In this document: piece by piece, positions 55,501 through 64,000 of the stretch | Position numbering within the stretch: the stretch's first letter is position 1 | How the letters are laid out: each line of letters starts with the position of its first letter | Source: Knoxdaviesia capensis | Lineage: Eukaryota; Ascomycota; Sordariomycetes; Microascales; Gondwanamycetaceae | Direction of reading: 5' to 3' | Length of the DNA stretch: 64,000 bases | Assembly (NCBI GenBank): GCA_001510575.1 | Contig: LNGK01000007.1 | Span: 2,573,593 to 2,637,592, forward strand | Translations under genes and position numbers: made by a program | Notes under the pieces: generated by a model | Seen by the model: the letters and a program-made list of their open reading frames with translations, nothing else | Told to the model about the DNA's origin: nothing | Database searches by the model: none

Positions 55501-56270
55501 TAGCTAGTAGAAATAGCTAGTATAGCTAGATATACGGCCTTATCCTAGTAAACTAGCGAGTAGAAATAGCTAGTCTACGTGAATATATAGGCTCGTTCGA
55601 GTGAAATAAATAGTAGAAATAGCTAGTATAGCTAAATATACGGGCTTATCCTAGTAAACTAGCGAGTAGAAATAGCTAGTCTACGTGAATATACGGGCTC
55701 GTTCGAGTAAAATAAATAGTAGAAATAGCTAGTATAGCTAAATATACGGGCTTATCCTAGTAAACTAGCGAGTAGAAATAGCTAGTCTACGTAAATATAC
55801 GGGCTCGTTCGAGTGAAATAAATAGTAGAAATAGCTAGTATAGCTAAATATACGGGCTTATCCTAGTAAACTAGCGAGTAGAAATAGCTAGTCTACGTGA
55901 ATATACGGGCTCGTTCGAGGGAATAAATAATAGAAATAGCTAGTATAGCTAAACATACGGGCTCATCCTAGTAAACTAGCGAGTAGAAATAGCTAGTCTA
56001 CGTGAATATACGGGCTCGTTTAAGTAAAATAAATAGTAGAAATAGCTAGTATAGCTAAATATACGGGCTTATCCTAGTAAACTAGCGAGTAGAAATAGCT
56101 AGTCTACGTGAATATACGGGCTCGTTTAAGTAAAATAAATAGTAGAAATAGCTAGTATAGCTAAATATACGGGCTTATCCTAGTAAACTAGCGAGTAGAA
56201 ATAGCTAGTCTACGTAAATATACGGGCTCGTTCAAGTAAACTAGCCCGTATAAATACCTAGTATAGCTAA
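55500..56270 (+). repeat. 106-bp higher-order repeat derived from the minisatellite
   Basis: Here the array becomes regular with a 106-bp period: successive copies of AGTATAGCTAAATATACGGG start at 55625, 55731 and 55837, followed by further copies to about 56165. Each period contains two versions of the basic unit (one with CTAGCGAGTAGAAATAGCTA, one with AAATAAATAGTAGAAATAGC). Confidence 0.85.
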
Positions 56271-59200
56271 ATATACTATCTTATTTACTTACTTAGTAGT
56301 ACTAGCCCGCGGAACTAGTAGCTAGTATCTCTAAATATACTAGCTTATTCCGGCGAACTAGTAGTAGAAACCTAGTATAGCTAAATATGCTACTTACTTC
56401 GCTTAGATAGTATACTAGCTAGCTAGTTACTAGTATTTATAGCTTTTTAAAAAGTAGAAATAGTATATAAATAATCGATAAGTTATATATTATAATATTA
56501 AAGCTCTATTATTCTATAAAAAAGAATCGATATATTAAGCTTATCCTAATACTAGTATTATACTAACCCTAAGAAATCCTTAACCTAAGTACCGTATCTT
56601 CTAATAATTTAAGGGAATATAAAAGCTAGTATCTTTATAGAACCTTAGATAACTCTTACTAATATCTTAAAGAAAGTATAGTCTTTATAATAGCTAAAAG
56701 TAAATAAAACTATTCTCAACTTATCTTATATATAAGATAACTTAGCTTAAAAAGACTAAGATACTTTATATCTTCTTACTATACTACGTAAGATACTTAT
56801 AAGAGACTATACTAAAAATAAGCTAAAAAATTCTATAGTCTATAGGTACTAAAAAGGATATTCTAGATATCTACCTAGTTTCTAGTAATATATTTATTAA
56901 TAGTATTATTAGGATCTACTAGGTAATAGCCGTTATCGTATTAGATAATACGATATAGATTACGAAGTATACTAAGATAGGCGGGGTAACTATTATAGGA
57001 TAATAGAGCGTCTAATCGTAGCTATAGCTTATCTTAGTACTCTACGTCCTATACTTTAAGAGTCTAATAATAATAAGTAGCGGCTTATATAGATAACTAT
57101 TATATTATTAATATTTTATTATCTTTAGGGGTTAAAGAGATAAAATCTTAACGAGACTAATTAGTAATTACGTATATAATTATATTAGGACTATAAATAT
57201 TATATAGTATCGCCTCTAGATACTTTAAGTATATTAGCCTAGTATTACTATCTATTACTATGATTCCTAGATATATAGTCTAAAGGACTAATAAATAAGT
57301 TATAATTATAAGGCACGTATAGAGAAATATATATAAAGGGAAGCTTGAATTTTTTCTATCTTAAGATGTTTCCTATAAAAGCGCGGTAGATGTCTGCCTT
57401 TTATAGGTCTTTTACTAGCTCTTTAAGGTATTTATATATATATAGATATATACCTAAATGCTTACCGCTAGGTAGTATCTACGTGTATTAGTATACGTTT
57501 ATACGTAATTATAATATACTCTAACCTATTAGGGATCTATAAGATCCCCTTTCTTAACTAGATCGTCTGCGATCTACCTTTAACTAGTAAAGGATATTAA
57601 AAGGACTTCCCTTTATATAATTTTATATTCGTACTACGAGCGATTTTTAAATGTTTTTTTATATTTTTCTAGGGGTCCTCTTTTTTTTATCTTTTTCGAC
57701 TTTTCTAAGCGTATAGAAAGAAATATAATATAAAGCGAGTCTAAATAGTAGTTAGATAGGAATAATAATAGTAATCGATAGGAAAATAGGTATCTAGTAT
57801 AATAAAGGGGAACTTCTTATTTATAGCGTTTCGGGTAGCTATAGGTACCGTTTTATCTATCTAACGATATAAATACCTTAGTATTAGATAGCATTAGGGG
57901 GGATTAAGAATACTACGATACCTAGTCGGATAGTAACGGCCTATACTATACTATATAGGTAGCGATTACGTAACTCGTTTACCTATTATTAGTTAATATA
58001 GGCGGGCGCTACGCTAGGGAATTAGGCTATAAAGGTAGCGGGGACCGGGGCGTTAGGGAAAGGGGGTGTTATTACGATAGCGGTAGCTACTATTAGCGCG
58101 GCTATTAACGTAAATGCCGGTATTATAGGTATAACGGCGGCTCTACCGGCTAGTATTAGTACGGTAACGGCTAGTATAACGGGTATTACTACTAGCGGAG
58201 CTACCGTAGGTACCGGCGGGGGTCCTCCCTTAATAATATTAATTTCGGCGCCCTCGGTAGCTGAAAAGAGAGGTAATATATATACTAAGGTCGGGGCTAG
58301 CGCTAANTAGTTAAATAGGTACGAGGTATCCCGTAAAGGTATATAGTATAGCTACGGTATTAATAAAACGGCTCGCGTTATTAAATTCTTCGCTATTTAA
58401 CTTCCGATTAGCGGCCGTAGCGCCTCTATTATAGACGAATAGATACTTAGCTACGGTAATATCCCGTAGCGCTCGGGTTTACGTACTTAGCGTATTAATC
58501 TAGTTCTTATCGGTATCTATAAAGGTATCTATTTCGGTCGATATATTACTAGGCACCTAGTAATTAGCCTAATAGTTATAGTATTTAGTATAAGTATTCT
58601 ATACGGCGTTATTAATAACGTATCGATAGTAGAGAATACCCGGGTATTTAATACGTCTTAGTACGTATCGGGTATACGGAATCGGCTCGATAGCTCCGAC
58701 TATAGCGGTAACGCGTAGTACGTTCGTAGCGGGAGTAGCGGTAGGGGGAATAACGGCTATAGTAAGTAATAGGGTATTATTAGCGTTATTATTATTATTA
58801 TTAGTAGGCTATTAAGAGATATTATTATCGTTTATAGTATGAATAGTAGGCTCGGTAAGTAGAATAGCTATTAATAGTATTAGTAATAGAGAAGATAGAT
58901 AGGAAAGAGATAGTAGTAATAAGAGAGATAAAGAATTATCTAATTCTAAATCGTTTATAGCTAGAGATCGCTAGCTTCTTATACTTCTTCGTTAGTCGTA
59001 TAACTATTCGTTTCTTTATTTATTATAAATAAGAAAGAATTTAGCTTTTTATCGTAAAAGGTAAGGTTATTACGGCGTTTATTATGCTATAGTAGTCTTT
59101 CTATTAGCTAATATAGTCCTAATAGCTATTAAACTAGGTAGTTACCGAGAAAAGCGGGTCCCGGAGGGCGGAAAGGATAGCCGGATAAAGGACGTTTAGG

Positions 59201-59800
59201 TTAGTCGCGGTATTTAGAATATCGTGCTATAGCGGTATTATGCTATTTAGTTATTAGATAGTATAATTAGTACCTCCTTCCCCTCCCTTCGTCATACGAA
59301 TATAGGAAAGGGCGATAGTTAGCCGCGTAAATATAGGTGGCTAGCGTAAAGCGCGGGAATTAGGAATAAAGAAAAGAAGAAAGAAAAAAAAATAGTATAT
59401 AGGCGTAGTAGTAAGTCTAGAGCGTTCTATTAATTATTAATATAGTAAAATAGGTTAAAAGTAGGGAAATACGCGGGAAAAAATCGGAAAAAGTATATAA
59501 AAGGCGGAATATTAGTAGTAATAGCGGTAAAATAAAAAAAGAATAATAAAAGAAAAATTCTAAAAAGGGAAAATAGTATAGCTTAATAGTAAGGCGTAGC
59601 TAAAAATAAAAATAGAATAAAGGAAATTAGGATATAGATAGAATTAGGATATAAATAGGGGATAACTATAAAACGAATATTATAAAGGAAAAGTAAAATA
59701 ATAAATAAAAAAATAAAAAAGGAAAGAAATAGTATAAGGTAAGGTAACTATCTACTAATAGACGATAGACGCTTACGATCTAGCTTAAGTAAGCGACGAC
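56271..59800. mobile_element. RIP-degraded repeat DNA, unclassified
   Basis: TA-rich sequence with almost no CpA or TpG. On the minus strand at about 58380-58690 a long frame interrupted only by TAG/TAA codons of the kind RIP makes from CAG/CAA/TGG can be followed, so this part was probably coding, perhaps a capsid (gag)-like region of another element. One undetermined base (N) occurs at about 58307. Confidence 0.5.
57459..57543 (-). repeat. Right arm of the 85-bp inverted repeat
   Basis: Reverse complement of 53076-53161. Between the arms lie 4.3 kb with the whole minisatellite. Confidence 0.8.
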
Positions 59801-62800
59801 TAGTATACTAAAGGCTACGAATAGGCTAGCTATCCTCGACGTACGCTAGGAATANGTTAAACCTATTATAGCGTTTATCGAGCCGATAACCGCCTAGTAA
59901 CTCTAGAGTATAGGTATTACCCTAGTAAACGTCGATAATAAGCTACGGTCCGTCGTAGAATAGCTCGTATTTATACTTTTATAGTCGATATCGTAACGTC
60001 TAGTCGCCTTTACTAAAAATACGATACGTAGCCTTATCGTTCTATAATATAGTACGGATATATATTTAGTATACCTTTACGGAGTTAGATAATAAGCGAA
60101 CGGTCTTAAATAACTATCTTTCACGAGCTAAATCTTACTAGGAGGCGATAACTTCGTCTATAGTAGGCTCCCGTTCGTATAGCGTAGTAATATAAGTAGC
60201 GCTATCGTAGGGCTCGGTACCGAAAAGTAGGTAATATAGGGAAAAGCTACTTATTTACGGTCTATTTAGGTAGATACGTATAGCTTTAGGAATAACTATT
60301 AGCTAATTAATATCTTCTTAGTCTTCGGTATTAGCGCTAGCTAGATAGCTAGCGATATACTTAATTTACTTATTAAAGCGCTTAACTCGGCTATTCGTCC
60401 GTAGATAGTATATTATTATATAATACTATTATATAGGGGGGTTATAGTTAGCGAGGAGGGTCTTAAATTTATTAGAGTTAAAGGGGGTACCGTTATCGGT
60501 AATAATCTCGACTAGCGGTCCGAATGCTACGTAAATACGTGCTACTAGTAACTTCGTAGTAGCTAAGGTATTATTACGGGGGTCTATAGCTACTATAGCG
60601 TAGCTAGTAGCGTACTCGACTACCGTTAATAGCTATATCCGTTTACTATTAATAATAAAATAGCTAGTAAAGTCTATTCCCTAGCGTGCTAATAGTTATG
60701 CGGTTAATATCGGTCGTAGCGATTCCGTTACTTTAGGGGGCTTTTATAGTAATTAATATTCTATATACTATTAAACGGCCTTATTCGTAGCTAAAATTAA
60801 GTTGGGATACTATACTCGTTTAGCTAATAGCGTATATAGGGTACTAACGCGCGTATAGCCTTCTAGCTTATAGACCTTAATAGCTTTTAAAACGGAGGCC
60901 TCGTACGTTAGTATCTTTATTAGGATACGGTTAATAACGGTATATACTTCGCCGTAAAAGATAGCGAAATAGTCCTAAACGAAGGTCGAAGGGATATGAT
61001 AGGGGAGTAGATAGCTATTTTCTAGGTAGTTAATAATATCCTAGACGTTATACTATCTAAGGTCGTCTAACTTCTTAATATTAGGGGCGATTAGCGTATC
61101 GTTCGTAGGTTATTCGGTATTTATAGTATTATTCGGAGGCTATTCGGCGTCGTTTAGTAGTAGTTGCGCCGGTAGATATATCTTAAATCGTTAGTTTAGT
61201 AGTCTAGGGGTCTCGTTATTAGTAGAGGGAAAGACGTTAGTTAACGTGTTATTATCGTTCGTTTTATACCCTTCCTCCTTATTCGTTATAAGCGCTATAT
61301 CTATATACGGCTATAATAACTAATTAGTTAAAATATTAGCCTTACTAGATCGGTAGTAAATACGTACGTTATAGTATATAATTATATCGAGAAATCGTAA
61401 TATTCTAGCTAGCTATTCTTACTTAGTAGTAAAAAGGCGTAAGGTTTCGTAGTTAGTAATAATAGTAATCTCGGCGGCCTCTAGCTAGCTCCTCTAATAC
61501 TATAATAATATAATAACGGTAAGTATTTCTCTCTCCTAGGTACTATATCGCTACTAGGTCTTTAATAAAACGGCGCTAAAGTATATAACCGGGCGTAAAA
61601 TGCTACGTTTATTATTAGAATCGCGCTATAGTTAGAATAACGTAGCACTAACGGTATAATTAGAAGCGTCGGTCTCGAGTATTAATAGGAGTATATAGTC
61701 GTAGTTACGTAGCTCTAGGAGGGAGGCTATAGTATCGCGAATATCGCGCTAGGCTTATAATAACTCGTTATCTAGCTATACTTATATACCTTTAGGCTTA
61801 TCTACTCTAGTATACTTATAGAGTAGACGTACTTTATATATAAAGTAAAGGATAAAGCGGCGTAAATAGCTAGCGGTATTTAAAAAGCTACGGATCTTAG
61901 TAATAGTAGTAGGCGCTAGTCTTTCGTAGACGGTAGCTACTTTCTTAGGGTTAGGACGAATATTATAGATAGAGATAATTATTCCTAGGAACTTACTTTC
62001 TTTAACGAACTATTTATACTTCTTAAGGTTTAATAATAGTCGATAGCGGCTTAATTAGCGTAGAATAGCGATTATTCTCTTAGCTAATTCTATTATTATC
62101 TTACCTTAAATATAAATATCGTCTAAAAGGCCTATAGTAAAGGCGCGTACCGGCTTAAGGACTTCGTTTATAAAACGCTAGAAGGTTATAGGTATGTTTA
62201 TAAGGCTAAATAGTATACGAAGCTATTCGTATTATCTAAAAGGCGTAGAAAACGCTATCTTTAGTACTACCTCGGGGTCTATAACTATCTATTAGAAGCC
62301 GTCTTCTAGGTTAAGAAAGGTATAGAATCGGTATCTAGCGGCCTATTATAGGGAATCCTTAATATTTAGTAATAGATAGGCTACCTTTCGCGTAACTTCG
62401 TTTAACGTATAGTAGTTAATTACGAAACGGTATCTAAGCTAGTTATTACTAGGGAAGGGCTTCTTAGGTAGTAATAGTATAGGTATAGACTATAGGGAGT
62501 TAATAGTATATCGAATAATACCGAGTAAGAGTAGTTTATTGGTAAATTCCTTTATAATTTCACGTTAGTAGGGGCTATAGTAGCGTAGGGGGAGAGATCT
62601 AGGTTTAGTATTAGCGGTCTTAATATTATACTAAGTACGGGCCTTTACGTCTAGTCTAGTATCGAAATACCGTAGAATAAAGATAAAGGTATTATTATCG
62701 AAGGCCTTTCGTATAATTATTAGGGTTTTAGTATTTACCTTCTTCTATTAGTTTTCTATAATAATACGGGTACCGCGAATAGCGTCGCGCTTCGTACGCT

Positions 62801-64000
62801 CTTTCGTAAGTAATAGTTACTTCTTATACTCGGGTAATAGCTCTTCGTTAAATTCGATAGTTACTTAGTTAGTATTTACTATTCTAGGAAACGTTTATTA
62901 GGGTAAAGGAGTACTATTATATTATTACTTAGCGAGGTACGTAATAAAGGGAAACGATTTAGAGGTAATATAGGAGAGGGTATAGGTATCGGGGTCCGCG
63001 GGTAAAATACTATAAATATATATCGATAGAGGTAAAGGGAGGTTCTTATCGTAGAAAGAAGTAGGTTTATCGTGAAAAGGGGTGATATTATCGTAGGAAG
63101 AGGTAATATTTATTAGATTAGAATCGGTAGTAGAGGTAGTATAGGTAATAGCGATATTATCTTATCTCTAGGGAGGGTAGAAATATAGAATAACGGGGGA
63201 ATCGCGTAGGAGTATAAGCTTTATTATACTATTAGCGTTAGTATAACCGAGCTTCGTAGCTCCGCTTTAGCTAATAGTTAGGTTAGTAGGATAGGTACCG
63301 TTAGTAATAATACTAGCTACTATAGAAATAACCTTAGATAGTCCCTTAATAGTCGTTAATCGGAAGGAAATAACGATATCGTTAATAATAGCGAAGCTAC
63401 TATTACTACTTAAGCTACTAAGGCGTAGAGGGTTAGCGGATCGGTATAGCGCTAAATAACGACGGGCGTACGATTTAGAGACGAATACGCTAGTTATTCT
63501 AGTATCGATAAATACTATAAGCGGCGTTTATTAGTTATTCGTTAGTAAACCGGTATAGAGGCGGTATCGTTTACGGTATCCTTCGCGTCGTAGCTATTTT
63601 ATTAGTATCTTACTAATTAACGTTAATTCCTCTACCGAAGGGATTATAAATAGTATAGAATAGTAGGTAACGTTAGCGAAATAGTTATTATCTACGTCTA
63701 AGCCCGTAGCTTCTAAGAGGGGAGATCCTTTAGGAGATAAGTCTTCTTTCTATATAGGGTATATGCTATAAATAGCGGTTTTCTTATCCCCTCTCCTATT
63801 ATTCCGCTATCCTTTATCTATTATTAATTTATCTTTATTCTTAGAGGGGTAGGGAGTAAGGGAACGGTATATCTTTCGGTCTTAAGATAGTCTTTATAAA
63901 TAGTTATAGTTATAGGAGGTATTTCGAGAATAGTTACGAGGCTCGCGGGAATAACTACGATTATCTATCGTTCGGCCTCGGTTTATCGTAAAACGCGTAT
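59800..64000 (-). mobile_element. RIP-inactivated Ty3/gypsy-type LTR retrotransposon, pol region
   Basis: Read on the minus strand through many stops, the pol domains occur in Ty3/gypsy order. Aspartic protease: a VFIDT-type active site near 63500-63520. Reverse transcriptase: about 62100-62420, with blocks aligning to the RFVIDY...LN, PE..KTAF.TPFG and LDDI regions. RNase H: TDAS block near 61670-61690. Integrase: a degenerate Cys pair near 60740, first core Asp in GIDF near 60690, and second core Asp in EIITDNGTPF near 60500. Stops are TAG/TAA at positions where CAG, CAA or TGG would be expected, so the element is dead. No LTR was identified; gag would lie beyond the right edge. One N occurs at about 59855. 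Confidence 0.85.

Noticed and set aside
53221..56270. CRISPR array
   Set aside because: Repeats are contiguous, with no unique spacers, in a fungal genome; it is a minisatellite.

Overview
The window is nuclear DNA from a filamentous ascomycete (Pezizomycotina). The support is: genes with short GT-AG introns of 50-100 nt and CTAAC/CTAAT branch points, a fungal Zn(II)2Cys6 regulator, a GH7 cellulase, a KTR-type mannosyltransferase, fungal GCP5 and MTQ1 homologues, and an 11 kb AT-rich block in which CpA/TpG is almost absent and TpA abundant, the signature of repeat-induced point mutation (RIP). I cannot name the species.

Layout. 1-27.5 kb is gene-poor with very GC-rich codon third positions. 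It holds the 3' end of one gene, a Yor1-like ABCC transporter (-), a CobW/G3E metallochaperone GTPase (-), an L-asparaginase with C-terminal ankyrin repeats (+), a Zn2Cys6 regulator (+) preceded by about 9 kb without a recognisable gene, and a WDR83/MORG1 WD40 protein (+). A palindromic pair of 401-bp MITE-like elements lies at 20.3-21.1 kb. 28-48 kb is a compact housekeeping segment with neutral codon usage: GT15 mannosyltransferase (-), gamma-tubulin complex GCP5 (+), mitochondrial release-factor methyltransferase (-), RPB11 (+), LSM5 (-), GH7 endoglucanase (-), glutamine-dependent NAD+ synthetase (+), OPT oligopeptide transporter (-, with a one-base frameshift), beta-carbonic anhydrase (-) and a paraoxonase-like lactonase/arylesterase (-). 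48-52.8 kb looks accessory: a decayed ORF, an F-box protein, a 61-aa cysteine-rich protein and an APH-like kinase. From 52.8 kb to the end everything is RIP-mutated: a 3-kb minisatellite of palindromic 41-bp units that grades into a 106-bp higher-order repeat, an inverted repeat bracketing it, and a dead Ty3/gypsy-type retrotransposon on the minus strand (protease, RT, RNase H, integrase readable only through stops).

How it fits together. There is no biosynthetic cluster. Convergent pairs with short 3' spacers (GCP5/MTQ1, RPB11/LSM5, NAD synthetase/OPT) are typical of compact fungal chromosomes. LSM5, MORG1 and GCP5 needed splicing reconstruction; LSM5 is invisible to simple ORF calling. The most unusual material is the repeat block from 53 to 57.5 kb and the palindromic element pair at 20.3-21.1 kb.
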